Assembly (NCBI RefSeq): GCF_016809835.1
Contig: NZ_JAFBIL020000004.1
Span: 62,001 to 126,000, forward strand
DNA: 64,000 nt
Origin: Massilia soli
Lineage (GTDB): Bacteria; Pseudomonadota; Gammaproteobacteria; Burkholderiales; Burkholderiaceae_D
Direction of reading: 5' to 3'
Shown: one piece after another, positions 1-8,233 of the stretch
How positions within the stretch are numbered: position 1 is the first letter of the stretch
Layout of the letters: every line of letters begins with the position of its first letter
Translations under genes and position numbers: made by a program
The notes under the pieces: model-generated
Told to the model about the DNA's origin: nothing
The model's input: the letters and a program-made list of their open reading frames with translations, nothing else
The model's database searches: none

Positions 1-2
1 AA

Positions 3-102
3 GCCTATGCCGATCCGCTCACCGTCGAGAATTTTCACGCTGTGGACGCCGACACCTGTAAACAGACGATGGCCGAATCACAGCTCGACTACTCGATTGA
101 TA
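3..102 (+). pseudogene. 5' part of a small gene interrupted by the IS3 element (start lies outside the window)
   Basis: The frame beginning at base 3 is open and reads in plausible coding style up to the insertion sequence; its residues just before the junction are LDYSID. After the insertion (from base 1298) the reading frame resumes and ends at 1414. Joining the two sides through the repeated TATG gives GAT ATG GGC GGC with no frame change, so this is one gene split by transposition. I do not recognise the product. The real start is upstream of the window. Confidence 0.5.
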
Positions 103-116
103 TGGTAATCCCCCCA
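103..116 (+). repeat. Left terminal inverted repeat of the IS3-family element
   Basis: TGGTAATCCCCCCA, exactly the reverse complement of bases 1283-1296. Confidence 0.9.
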
Positions 117-171
117 CATAAAGAGCGCGTTCAGAAGTAGAATTTTCTACTTAAGAAACAGAAAGCTCTAC

Positions 172-438
172 ATGAAGACCTCCCGTTTTACCGACAGCCA
201 GATCATCGCCATTCTCAAGCAAGCCGAAGCCGGCAGCCCGGTACCGGAGCTGTGCCGCGAGCACGGCATCAGCAACGCTACGTTCTACAAGTGGCGCTCC
301 AAGTTCGGCGGCATCGATGCCTCGCTGATGGCACGCATGAAGGAGCTGGAGGAGGAGAACCGACGCCTCAAGAAGATGTACGTCGAAGAGCGCCTTAAAG
401 CCGAGATCGTTGCGGAGGCGCTCACAAAAAAATGGTAG
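172..438 (+). CDS. IS3-family transposase OrfA (DNA-binding subunit)
   Basis: This 88-residue protein has an HTH_8-type helix-turn-helix (roughly residues 5-45, with [17 protein letters not shown]) followed by a leucine-zipper-like coiled coil (about 52-75), the usual OrfA layout. It binds the element ends and, fused to OrfB, forms the transposase. The gene ends in a run of seven A (426-432) read in frame as A AAA AAA, a classic slippery heptamer for programmed -1 frameshifting into orfB. Both frames overlap exactly there. Confidence 0.93.
   Translation: MKTSRFTDSQIIAILKQAEAGSPVPELCREHGISNATFYKWRSKFGGIDASLMARMKELEEENRRLKKMYVEERLKAEIVAEALTKKW
426..432 (+). promoter_or_regulatory. A7 slippery site for -1 frameshift between orfA and orfB
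   Basis: Seven consecutive A lie in the zero frame as A AAA AAA, seven bases before the orfA stop. A -1 slip enters the orfB frame, giving the OrfAB fusion that is the working transposase of IS3-family elements. The slip itself is inferred from the family. Confidence 0.7.
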
Positions 439-1256
439 CGCCTCAGCGGCGGGAGATGGCGCAATGGGCCGTGTTGGAGCGATCAGCCACGGTCAAGCTG
501 GCATGTCAGGCGTTCGGCATCAGTCAGACCTGCTACCGGTACAAGGCCAAGCTGGACGCGGAAAACGGCCTCATTGCCGACTGGCTGGTGAGGCTGACGA
601 ACAACCAGCGCAACTGGGGCTTCGGGCTGTGCTTCCTGTACCTGCGCAACGTGAAAGGCTTCAAATGGAACCACAAGCGCGTCTACCGGATTTACCGTGA
701 ACTCGAGCTGAACCTGCGGATCAAGCCGCGCCATCGCCTGGTGCGCGAAAAACCGTTGCCGCTGGCGGTGCCGGCCGCGATCAACCAGAGCTGGTCGATG
801 GACTTCATGCACGATCAGCTCGCCGATGGGCGCAGCATCCGGCTGTTCAATGTGATCGACGACTTCAACCGCGAAGGCCTGGGGATCGAAGTCGATTTCT
901 CGCTACCGTCCGAACGCGTGATCCGCTCGCTCGACCGCATCATCGAATGGCGTGGCAAGCCCGAAGCGATCCGCTGCGACAACGGTCCTGAATACATCAG
1001 CGCAGTGACCCTGGGGTGGGCTGCAAAGCGCGGCATCCGCATCGATTTCATCCAGCCCGGCCAGCCGCAGCAGAACGCTTACGTCGAGCGTTACAACAGG
1101 ACGGTTCGCTACGACTGGCTTGCCCATCACCTGTTCGAGACGCTCGACGAAATCCAGGAATTTGCCACCAACTGGTTGTGGACCTACAATCACGACCGGC
1201 CCAACATGGCACTCGGCGGAATTACGCCAAAACAGAAATTGGCCCTTGCCGCTTAA
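432..1256 (+). CDS. IS3-family transposase OrfB (DDE integrase catalytic subunit)
   Basis: A protein of 274 residues with an HTH_21-like N-terminal part and an rve integrase core. The catalytic triad is visible: Asp in WSMDFMHD (about residue 120), Asp in IRCDNGPEY (about 182) and Glu in [10 protein letters not shown] (about 218). The C-terminal part [11 protein letters not shown] is the usual IS3 signature. It cuts and joins DNA ends during copy-paste transposition. It is probably made mainly as the OrfAB frameshift product; the ATG at 432 would give OrfB alone. No frameshift or stop interrupts it. Confidence 0.94.
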   Translation: MVAPQRREMAQWAVLERSATVKLACQAFGISQTCYRYKAKLDAENGLIADWLVRLTNNQRNWGFGLCFLYLRNVKGFKWNHKRVYRIYRELELNLRIKPRHRLVREKPLPLAVPAAINQSWSMDFMHDQLADGRSIRLFNVIDDFNREGLGIEVDFSLPSERVIRSLDRIIEWRGKPEAIRCDNGPEYISAVTLGWAAKRGIRIDFIQPGQPQQNAYVERYNRTVRYDWLAHHLFETLDEIQEFATNWLWTYNHDRPNMALGGITPKQKLALAA

Positions 1257-1282
1257 CCTCTACTTTTAGCATGCTCTAAAAA

Positions 1283-1296
1283 TGGGGGGATTACCA
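1283..1296 (-). repeat. Right terminal inverted repeat of the IS3-family element
   Basis: TGGGGGGATTACCA, the exact reverse complement of the left end at 103-116. Confidence 0.9.
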
Positions 1297-1297
1297 T

Positions 1298-1414
1298 ATG
1301 GGCGGCTTCACGCTCCATCATGGTATCCGCCACGGCGCACCCATCCTCATCGCCGAGCACCACGACCAGCAGGCCGACGAGCTGTCCGGCGTCTGGTTTG
1401 ATGACGGCCAGTGA
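1298..1414 (+). pseudogene. 3' part of the small gene interrupted by the IS3 element
   Basis: From the codon ATG at 1298 the frame reads MGGFTLHHGIRHGAPILIAE and ends with a TGA at 1412-1414, 38 residues after the junction. It continues the frame seen at 3-102. The stop codon overlaps a GTG that could start the next gene, so the interrupted gene and the following two appear to have been one compact operon. Function not recognised. It could also be translated alone from the ATG at the junction. Confidence 0.45.
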
Positions 1415-1428
1415 CGAAGCGAGCGACC

Positions 1429-1764
1429 ATGCGGAATATCAAATTCTCCAACCTCGACCCGACCACTAAGCACGCCGTGTTCTGGCTTGCCGATGAAGCT
1501 GAAACTCTGACGGCAGTCGTCACCGCCGCCGCTTATCACATTGGCGAAATCTTCGAGGCCGCCGCGTTCCTGAAAGAGTTCCCGAAAGGGACCGAGGCGC
1601 ATACCGCACTGGCCGAACGACTGCGACTTGGCGGCACCAGCGGGGAAAGTATCCTGGACTGCATCAAGCGTGTAGTGCCTGTCTATCTGTGCCTGGGCGA
1701 GAGCACAGACGCCGCGCTTGACGAATTGCTGGTGGAACTCAAGAACCGGTCTGCGGCCTCCTGA
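1429..1764 (+). CDS. Unrecognised 111-residue protein in an accessory operon
   Basis: A mostly helical, slightly acidic soluble protein without a signal peptide or membrane segment that I can see. I chose the ATG at 1429, preceded by an AG-rich stretch (gaagcgag); a GTG at 1411 that overlaps the previous stop would add six residues. Its stop overlaps the next start (TGATG at 1762-1766), which indicates translational coupling with the following gene. No family recognised; the setting beside an IS element and a defence-like gene points to a mobile cargo gene. Confidence 0.6.
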   Translation: MRNIKFSNLDPTTKHAVFWLADEAETLTAVVTAAAYHIGEIFEAAAFLKEFPKGTEAHTALAERLRLGGTSGESILDCIKRVVPVYLCLGESTDAALDELLVELKNRSAAS

Positions 1765-2480
1765 TGCAACGGGATGCACCAGCAGCCGCCGAACGATCGG
1801 CAACGACATACACGCCGTTCTCGTCTCTGTGGAACGCGGTCACGCCTGATGCCTTGGACGAAGCGCGGCGGAGGGTGACGAAACTCGGCAGGGCCGACCT
1901 GATCCGGCGATACCGTACGGCATTTACGGACGGGAGGCGGCTGACTGCCTACGTCCTCGCGGGGGAGTTGGTAGAGCGCGGCGTCCCGCCATGCTTTTGG
2001 CATGAAATGCTGGCGCTGGATAGGTGCAGCGTCAACCAGCGCGCTGACCTCGCGTTCACCGACTTGGCTTGGTTGCGCCGCTGGCACCCCGGTCATGCAA
2101 GCGCCGTGCGATATCAACGAGGTAAGGCGCTATTGATCGGCACAGATGCCGTATTTCACCGTGAAGCTGGGTTCGCTATCTTCGAAGGCAAGCGCCCAGC
2201 TTGGAAGATCGTCGGTTCACTAAGCATGACGGAGCGCCAGCAGTGGGAATCGGCATATCTGCGCTCGACGCCCACCAAAAGTGAGGCTGAAGCCACAGCC
2301 ATCCTTAGCGAGCGGGTGCAACTGGCATTGCTTGACGACCTGCGAACGACCCGCCGAACAGCAACGTTTGGTGAGGCCGAGTCGGCGACAACCCTTGCCC
2401 GCCGCCACGCACTGTGGCGCTGCTCCCGCATGGTTAGTATAAAAGTCCGACCGAGATTGCAGCACGCTACCATCAAATGA
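1764..2480 (+). CDS. Unrecognised protein, C-terminus apparently frameshifted
   Basis: A 238-residue frame coupled to the previous gene. I do not recognise a domain. The last part reads as Arg-rich nonsense after codon AAA at 2441-2443. One extra A in that run would continue the frame to 2572 and add SPTEIAARYHQMTG, then PITRQAAAKQLKKV, which looks like a helix-turn-helix. So the gene has probably lost one base (or the sequence has an error) and a DNA-binding C-terminus is cut off. Base composition is between that of the island and the core genome. Confidence 0.55.
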   Translation: MQRDAPAAAERSATTYTPFSSLWNAVTPDALDEARRRVTKLGRADLIRRYRTAFTDGRRLTAYVLAGELVERGVPPCFWHEMLALDRCSVNQRADLAFTDLAWLRRWHPGHASAVRYQRGKALLIGTDAVFHREAGFAIFEGKRPAWKIVGSLSMTERQQWESAYLRSTPTKSEAEATAILSERVQLALLDDLRTTRRTATFGEAESATTLARRHALWRCSRMVSIKVRPRLQHATIK

Positions 2481-2572
2481 CTGGCACACCGATCACTCGA
2501 CAGGCTGCCGCAAAACAGCTCAAAAAAGTGCGGTCCGTGCTGAGCAAAAAAGGAGATGACTTTATGATTTAA

Positions 2573-3277
2573 AAAGAAGACGACTTGGGTGGGACGTGTC
2601 CTTTTTCCAAAGCGTTAGCTTTGGATTGCCCTGGTTACCCATCAAACTCTGCGCCACGCCCGGAGAATAAACGCCGTTGAGGGGTGACCAAACGAGGTGA
2701 GTCCGACCGGTGACGAAAATGCCCAATCGTCGCCCCTCAAACGCGAATTGTGGTCACCCGATAGTTGCACCTGGCGAGAAATAACGCTTAACCCGCGCGG
2801 TCCAGTTCTATCCTCTTCAGCCAGGGCCAATCGTCACACCCGGATCAACCACAGACTGAACGAAAGCAACGTGGAAACCTATTGGTTGAACATGTTTCCG
2901 TGTGCACAATCTGAGAATCAGCCCATCGACAGCAGTTTTCTGCAAGCACTGACCACAGGTAGCTTGACGCGTTTGCAACAATCATCGCACCTCCCATCCT
3001 CCGCCTAATCCCTTATTGTCCACCTCCATCCTGCTCCTAATACTTCAATCCAACGCGCTCATGCGAGTGCCAAATCGCTGAGCATCCCTAACCCGATGCG
3101 ACAATCAGGAAAACGAACGCTCCGCTTCCGCCCTAACTTTGCCAACTAGTGTACCCATGACTGGTAGAATGTTCGCTGATGGGAAAGCGCCCCTCGCGGC
3201 GATCTCATAATATACTCGTCGGGAGGTTTCTGTAGTATTCGCGGCGGTAGAATCTAATTTCGCCAACTGGAGTTCTA
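2573..3277. other. 700-bp stretch without a convincing gene, upstream of the SIR2-STAND gene
   Basis: Open frames here (for example 2697-3008) have no ribosome-binding site and an amino-acid composition typical of chance frames. The right part (3120-3277) is AT-rich and must hold the promoter of the SIR2-like gene, but I see no good pair of -35 and -10 boxes with normal spacing. A GGAG ribosome-binding site lies at about 3267-3270. Confidence 0.5.
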
Positions 3278-5731
3278 ATGTTAGATGCCGAAACCGCTAG
3301 CCGGGTCCGAGACGCACTGTTCGCTCAAAAATACAATTTGCTGCTTGGGGCTGGTGTTTCACTTGACTCGAATGACCGCAATAATGACCCAATAATGGGG
3401 GCTGAGGCGCTCAGGACTAGCCTCTGCGAACTGACCGGCTCTCGCGCTAGTTCGCCACTGTGGCGCGTTGCAGGGCATCTAACGCCTGAACAGGTCGAAA
3501 CGCATCTTAGAAAACCCTTTCATGGTTGCAAGGGCGGTCCTACGGTTCGCGCAATTACCAAGTTCTCTTGGAAAACTGCGTTTACGCTAAACATTGACGA
3601 TGCCCTTGAAAACGCATACGAAACCGAGCCAGGCCGCCTACAATCTATAGTTTCAGTGAACTATACGCGGGAATACGAGATTTTCCGTAATCCGCAAGAG
3701 TTACCGTTAGTTCATCTCCATGGGTTTGTAAGAAAACCTGAAGATAAATTCATTTTTTCGCTACAGGAATATGCAACCCTACAGCGCGGCCTAAATCCCT
3801 GGGTGCAGGTACTTTCAGGACTCATAGTGTCGGAGCCCTTTATAATCGCTGGTACTGCGCTGTTTGAACCTGACCTCGAATACTTTTTTGCGCATCGCCC
3901 CAGCAATGCGGAGGTACTCGCCCGCGCACCATCCATACTTGTCGAACCCTACCCTGATACCGGCACGCGTAAGGATTGCGAACGGCTGCGCTTAGTGCTT
4001 GTTGAGGCGACTTTGGAGGATTTTCTCGCGTGGCTTACTGCCGAATATGGCCCACCTCCGACTCCCCTGGCGCTGCGAGAGCCGCAAGTAAGACCGCGAG
4101 TCGTGGGCGGCACACCAGTTTTCACTAGTACGGCATTTTGGTCTGAATTCGACTTCGTACAGCCGTCGCAGGCCGAATCAAGCACACCGCCAGACAAGCC
4201 TAGCAGCTTTATGTTCGGCCGCCCACCAGATTGGGATGATATCGCGCAGAAGCGGGATGTACCGTTGCACTCACAACTTCGGCTAATAGATGAGGTTCGC
4301 AGATGGCAGGCAAGCAGTGAACAGAATCAGGTTCTATGTTTGGCCGGCCGCGCGGGGGCAGGGAAAACCACAACAATTCGAAGGGTAGCAGTTGAGTTAG
4401 CGAGTCATGGGATACAGGTCTTTCACCTAAAGGCTCGCGGCGGTATTGATACCGATTCTGCGGTTCGCTTCTTGTCTACTGTAGCCGATCCTATTCTATT
4501 GACAACAGATTCATTCGCGGAACACGGCGAGCAACTGCTCGACATTATTGCGGAAATGGGGGGCACCAAACGAATCTGTATTTTGGCGGAGGAGCGTCAA
4601 TACAGAATGCGGCTAGTGAAGGATATTCTTGAGGGTATTCCAAATCGGATTATTCCTGATGAACAATGGCGAATTGAAGAGAGTGTGGAACTTATCCGCC
4701 GTTACTCCGATTTGGGGCTGATAGGTAACGCGGCGGCAGTCACTGATCCACGTTCTTTTGCCAATCAACTCGCAGAAAACACTGCTGCAGAAAGTGTGTG
4801 CCGGATTCTAAATGATTTTAGACCACTTCGAGCGATAGTTCGATCCCTATGGAACGATACAATTGCAACTGGACGTCCTGCTCTATTGGCAACCGCTGTC
4901 GCCTATTACTGTCATCCAGTTGGCGTGCACCGCGAGATTATTCTCGCGATGGCCAGCGATGATCTACTCAAAGATTTGAATGCGGCTGATGCCCCACTGC
5001 GGGTGGTTGAGCATCCGGACAATAGCGATTACCTGTTGCCCGCCAATGGATCAATTGCCGCTTTGTTAGTCGAAGAAATGGCGAGCAAAAAATCCTCCCG
5101 TCTACTGGAGATTGTTGTTGAGCTTGCCAACGAGCTAGCTCCCTTTGTCACTCGCGCTACGATCAAACAGCGTTCGCCAGAAGCACGGCTAGCTGGACGA
5201 CTCTTCGATGCAGACGGATTAATGCCTGAACTTTTGAAGGCAAATGTGGATAAGTTCTACGAGCTAACCCACGAGAAATGGAAATGGAATAGCCGCTACT
5301 GGGAGCAACGTGCGCTTTTCATCAGCGACCGGGACAGAGTGCTCTCGATCCAGCACGCTCGATACGCTGTCGCAATCGAACACCACCCTTTCCCGATGAC
5401 CACGCTTGCAAAAGTCTTGTTTTCGAGTATTAAAGAGGGAGTAGGTGATCGACAAGCTTACTTCAATGAAGCATTAGACTTGATGGAAGAAACATTAAGA
5501 ATTGAAGCAACGTGGGAACGCGGACGATCCAAGAAAGCATATTGGACCACGATAGAAGGGGTTAGCGCCTATGTGAATTCCGGAGGGGTTTTAACTCTTC
5601 GTCAAACTCAATTTGTAGAAAAAACCATTATCAATATAAGAAAAACTTTTGATGATGATACTGACTTGCACGACCGCGCCGCACAACTTGCTGATCGCAT
5701 TATTCAAACAAACGGCGGAACTGAAAAATAA
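3278..5731 (+). CDS. SIR2-like domain fused to a P-loop (STAND-like) NTPase; candidate anti-phage NADase (Avs5-like layout)
   Basis: An 817-residue protein. Residues about 1-255 look like a SIR2 domain: GAGVS at 24-28, TLNIDD at 103-108 (Asn105, Asp107) and HLHG at 146-149 (candidate catalytic His148). After a linker, residues about 330-520 hold a P-loop NTPase with GRAGAGKTT (357-365, Lys363) and a hydrophobic strand ending in Asp411. The C-terminal 300 residues look helical, the place where related proteins sense phage proteins. Known SIR2-STAND proteins assemble on recognising a phage product and destroy NAD+, killing the infected cell; that activity is inferred here. Start: ATG after GGAG. 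The gene is clearly AT-richer than the core genome and stands alone on its strand in an island with an IS and an HNH remnant, which suggests horizontal transfer. Confidence 0.85.
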   Translation: MLDAETASRVRDALFAQKYNLLLGAGVSLDSNDRNNDPIMGAEALRTSLCELTGSRASSPLWRVAGHLTPEQVETHLRKPFHGCKGGPTVRAITKFSWKTAFTLNIDDALENAYETEPGRLQSIVSVNYTREYEIFRNPQELPLVHLHGFVRKPEDKFIFSLQEYATLQRGLNPWVQVLSGLIVSEPFIIAGTALFEPDLEYFFAHRPSNAEVLARAPSILVEPYPDTGTRKDCERLRLVLVEATLEDFLAWLTAEYGPPPTPLALREPQVRPRVVGGTPVFTSTAFWSEFDFVQPSQAESSTPPDKPSSFMFGRPPDWDDIAQKRDVPLHSQLRLIDEVRRWQASSEQNQVLCLAGRAGAGKTTTIRRVAVELASHGIQVFHLKARGGIDTDSAVRFLSTVADPILLTTDSFAEHGEQLLDIIAEMGGTKRICILAEERQYRMRLVKDILEGIPNRIIPDEQWRIEESVELIRRYSDLGLIGNAAAVTDPRSFANQLAENTAAESVCRILNDFRPLRAIVRSLWNDTIATGRPALLATAVAYYCHPVGVHREIILAMASDDLLKDLNAADAPLRVVEHPDNSDYLLPANGSIAALLVEEMASKKSSRLLEIVVELANELAPFVTRATIKQRSPEARLAGRLFDADGLMPELLKANVDKFYELTHEKWKWNSRYWEQRALFISDRDRVLSIQHARYAVAIEHHPFPMTTLAKVLFSSIKEGVGDRQAYFNEALDLMEETLRIEATWERGRSKKAYWTTIEGVSAYVNSGGVLTLRQTQFVEKTIINIRKTFDDDTDLHDRAAQLADRIIQTNGGTEK

Positions 5732-5882
5732 ACGAAGAATCTTTATTTCGCCCAATATGAAATAAATATAATCGATGATGGAAAGTTAAATTTTATCAAA
5801 ATCGTTCCCGCAACTTTCCGGTTCTAGAGATAGCCATTTATCGATCGCTTGTTGTTAAAAAAGGTAGGTCGTAGCAGAAAGA

Positions 5883-6029
5883 ATGAGGTTAAAGCCTGAA
5901 CTGAGTGTTATCGGAAATCTGCTTGAGATTACTACGATAGTAGACTTTGCGTACACCGCCTTCAAAGTGAAAGTCTTAGAATATAAGGATTACCGCGATG
6001 GCGTAGCGTTCATCAACTTTGGAGTTTAA
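5883..6029 (+). CDS. Possible small protein of 48 residues in the AT-rich island
   Basis: An open frame from ATG 5883 to TAA 6027-6029 beginning [20 protein letters not shown]. It has no clear ribosome-binding site (only agaaag) and no recognised family. It overlaps the start of the HNH remnant in another frame. It may be a real small gene, part of a decayed gene, or chance. Confidence 0.22.
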   Translation: MRLKPELSVIGNLLEITTIVDFAYTAFKVKVLEYKDYRDGVAFINFGV

Positions 6030-6234
6030 CCCGTCTAACCTTATACGTCGGAAAGGTGGCTCTGGCCAGGCGTTGACGGGTAAAATCCTCAACAACCGGG
6101 ACTGCAGCATCGCCTTCAAAATTGAAGAGATGGAGGCAGACCACATCACGCGGTGGCACGAAGGCGGCAAGACTGAAGCGGAAAATTGTCAGATGCTCTG
6201 TATCGAGGACAACCGAAAAAAAGGCGGTAAATGA
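6019..6234 (+). pseudogene. Remnant of an HNH endonuclease (C-terminal HNH motif)
   Basis: The last 35 residues read [20 protein letters not shown] followed by [14 protein letters not shown]. This is the C-terminal half of an HNH nuclease motif (Asp-His, then two Asn), as found at the end of DUF262-HNH proteins related to GmrSD-type restriction enzymes. The N-terminal part of the motif (the usual Cys pair) and any upstream domain are missing; the frame opens only at a TTG after a stop at 6004-6006. The likely meaning is a decayed restriction or defence gene left beside the SIR2 gene. A free-standing small HNH protein is less likely because the fold is incomplete. Confidence 0.6.
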
Positions 6235-6745
6235 CGGGGTCCAACCAATCGGCGCAACGGAAGGGCCTTTCGGGGCCTGCCGATGATCGCGCGCTGAACG
6301 TCTGCTCCCTAAGCGCGAAAGACGACATCGGGACATAAGCGACCTGTCGTGCTAGTCGCGCTACCCAGCCGGGGCGGCACCGGCCCCATCCCGGATCTCG
6401 GCGTGTTGTAAACCACCAACAGCATAAAAAAGCGTATATCGAACTTGAAGTGAGCCTAGTGCCGTTGGTCGGGAATCGCAATGCTCACACTGCAAAAATA
6501 TTTGACGGTACCGTTGACGGTATCGCGGCAGGCAAAATCATCAACACCCAGCATCCATGCGGGTTTCAAGACTTTATTCAGTTCCACCTATCACCAAGAA
6601 CATGTCCCTGGCTTCCAGGGACTTACAGAAACCCGCATCTCTCCTCGAGAGAATGCGGGTTTTTTGTTTTGCATGCGCCTTCCGCAAGCACTGCTGGCTG
6701 GAGGTCGAGTGCGCTTCGCATATCCGCACGGACCTCCTTTTCCCA
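6235..6745. other. Gene-free right edge of the accessory island
   Basis: About 500 bases with no convincing coding frame on either strand. It contains a strong plus-strand terminator hairpin at 6629-6666 although no intact plus-strand gene precedes it, and the 10-mer ATGCGGGTTT occurs twice (6557-6566 and 6653-6662). GC content rises to chromosomal level at the end. It may be the junction between island and chromosome. Confidence 0.5.
6629..6666 (+). terminator. Rho-independent terminator, no intact gene upstream
   Basis: The arms AAACCCGCAT (6629-6638) and ATGCGGGTTT (6653-6662) pair perfectly, the inner bases CTCTC and GAGAG extend the stem, and a T-run follows. It points along the plus strand and faces the end of ftsZ on the minus strand, so it probably belonged to a gene lost from the island edge. 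Confidence 0.75.
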
Positions 6746-7963
6746 CTACCTCTTCATGTCCGCCGTCAACGAATGCGGGGAATCCTCACTGACGTTCGAG
6801 GCAGGCTGACGCGGCGTCATGCCTGGCCGCAGCGCCTGATCAGCCGAGGCCGCCTGCACAGCTGCCTGGAACGCATTCCTGCGCTGGATCGATTGTGGCG
6901 GTGGCGTCTCCCTCAGCACGCCGCTGCGGAACTGGCCTGGCGAGCCCGGACCCGGGCCGGCACCTAGCGCTGAGCGCGTCATTGGCGATTGCGCCGCGGT
7001 AGCAGCCACCTCAACGGGCCGGTTCAAGCCGGTGGCCACCACCGTCACGCGCATGGCATCGCCAAGGGTATCGTCGAAGACCGCACCAAACTTGATAATG
7101 GCGTCTTCGCTGGTTTGCGCGCAAATCACGTTCATCACCAGCTTGGTTTCGCGCAGTTTCAGTGTTTCTTCGGATGCCGCGATGTTGACTAGCAGTCCGC
7201 GCGCGGTATGCAGGTTCGAACCATCGAGCAATGGGCAGGAAATTGCCTCCTCAGCTGCCTTGACGGCACGGTCGTCGCCGGCGTGCTGGGCCGAACCCAT
7301 CATGGCCGTGCCGGTCTGGCGCATCACGGTGCGAACGTCTTCGAAGTCGACGTTGATCATGCCTGGCACGGTGATGATTTCCGCGATGCCGGACACCGCC
7401 TTGCTCAACACCTCGTCGGCGGCAGCGAATGCCTGCTTTTGCGTGATGTCGTCGCCCAGCACTTCCTCGAGACGGCTATTGAGGACGATGACGAGCGAAT
7501 CGACCGACTTCGCCAGCATGGCGATACCCTCGTCCGCAACGCGCATGCGGCGCGCGCCTTCGAACTCGAAAGGCTTCGACACGATACCGACGGTGAGGAT
7601 GCCCATTTCGCGCGCCACTTCGGCCACCACGGGAGCGGCGCCGGTGCCGGTGCCGCCACCCATGCCGGCGGTGAGGAACACCATGTTGGCGCCCTTGAGC
7701 GCGTCGGCGATGATGGTGCGTTCACGAATCGCGGCTTCGCGCCCGATGATCGGGTCGCTGCCCGCCCCAAGTCCGCTTTCGCCGAGCTGGATCCGTTTTT
7801 CGGTCAGGGTATTCGCGAGCGCCTGCGCGTCGGTATTGGCGCAGATGAATTCGATGTCCAGCAGGCCGGAGGAAGCCATATGGTTAACGGCATTGCCGCC
7901 GGCGCCGCCGACGCCGATGACTTTGATGATGGTCTCGGGTTGAGCTTTATTTGTGTCGAACAA
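6746..7963 (-). CDS. ftsZ: Cell-division GTPase FtsZ, second-type paralogue lacking the C-terminal conserved peptide
   Basis: A tubulin-like GTPase of 405 residues. Visible motifs are the N-terminal GVGGAGGNAVNHM (17-29), the tubulin signature GGGTGTGA (102-109) and the T7 loop NVDFEDV (204-210), all expected in a polymerising FtsZ. The C-terminal linker is Pro/Gln-rich and ends SLTADMKR; the usual tail DIPAFLR-like, which binds FtsA, ZipA and others, is absent. The gene is not in a division-and-cell-wall cluster (no ftsA, ftsQ or lpxC beside it), so the normal ftsZ is probably elsewhere. Start: TTG at 7963 with AGGAG six bases upstream; no ATG fits. It may modulate the Z-ring or be a redundant copy. 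Confidence 0.93.
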   Translation of the reverse strand: MFDTNKAQPETIIKVIGVGGAGGNAVNHMASSGLLDIEFICANTDAQALANTLTEKRIQLGESGLGAGSDPIIGREAAIRERTIIADALKGANMVFLTAGMGGGTGTGAAPVVAEVAREMGILTVGIVSKPFEFEGARRMRVADEGIAMLAKSVDSLVIVLNSRLEEVLGDDITQKQAFAAADEVLSKAVSGIAEIITVPGMINVDFEDVRTVMRQTGTAMMGSAQHAGDDRAVKAAEEAISCPLLDGSNLHTARGLLVNIAASEETLKLRETKLVMNVICAQTSEDAIIKFGAVFDDTLGDAMRVTVVATGLNRPVEVAATAAQSPMTRSALGAGPGPGSPGQFRSGVLRETPPPQSIQRRNAFQAAVQAASADQALRPGMTPRQPASNVSEDSPHSLTADMKR

Positions 7964-8233
7964 GGGAGACTCCTATTGATGAATTTGGCTCGGCCAGACG
8001 GGCGTCCTTCAGCACATAGGGTTGCCGCCACGCTCAGGTTAAGGGGGCGCATTAACTCCGGGAAAGCACTGTTTCCAAGGAGAAGCCCAAGCTGTGCTTA
8101 CTGGTGCCGAGGCCAATAGACTACCTTGCCCGGGCGCGCACACGAATGGGGAAAAACGATTTAATCGAAAGCATTTGTAACACCGCGTGCAATTGCTCTG
8201 TGACATTGGCGACATACCGCCAGCATCGCGAAT

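Larger units (their letters stand above)
103..1296 (+). mobile_element. Complete IS3-family insertion sequence (IS407-like group), about 1.19 kb
   Basis: The element starts TG and ends CA, as IS3-family elements do, and has perfect 14-bp terminal inverted repeats (103-116 and 1283-1296). It carries two overlapping frames, orfA and orfB, with orfB in the -1 frame. The tetramer TATG occurs at both junctions (101-104 and 1297-1300) and may be the target duplication; because the repeat overlaps the element tip, a shorter duplication (TA) is equally possible. Both frames are intact, so the copy may be active. Group assignment is from the look of OrfA and the size and is not certain. Confidence 0.9.

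Noticed and set aside
2697-3008. Open frame of 103 residues upstream of the SIR2-STAND gene
   Set aside because: No ribosome-binding site, composition of a chance frame, and no recognisable motif.
6146-6481. Minus-strand open frames at the island edge as a possible integrase fragment
   Set aside because: The translations show none of the tyrosine- or serine-integrase motifs; they run antisense over the HNH remnant.
6556-6595. Stretch resembling the 3' end of a tRNA or tmRNA (GCGGGTTTCAA followed by TTCCACC)
   Set aside because: The T-arm does not pair and no acceptor partner is found upstream, so a tRNA gene or fragment is not supported.
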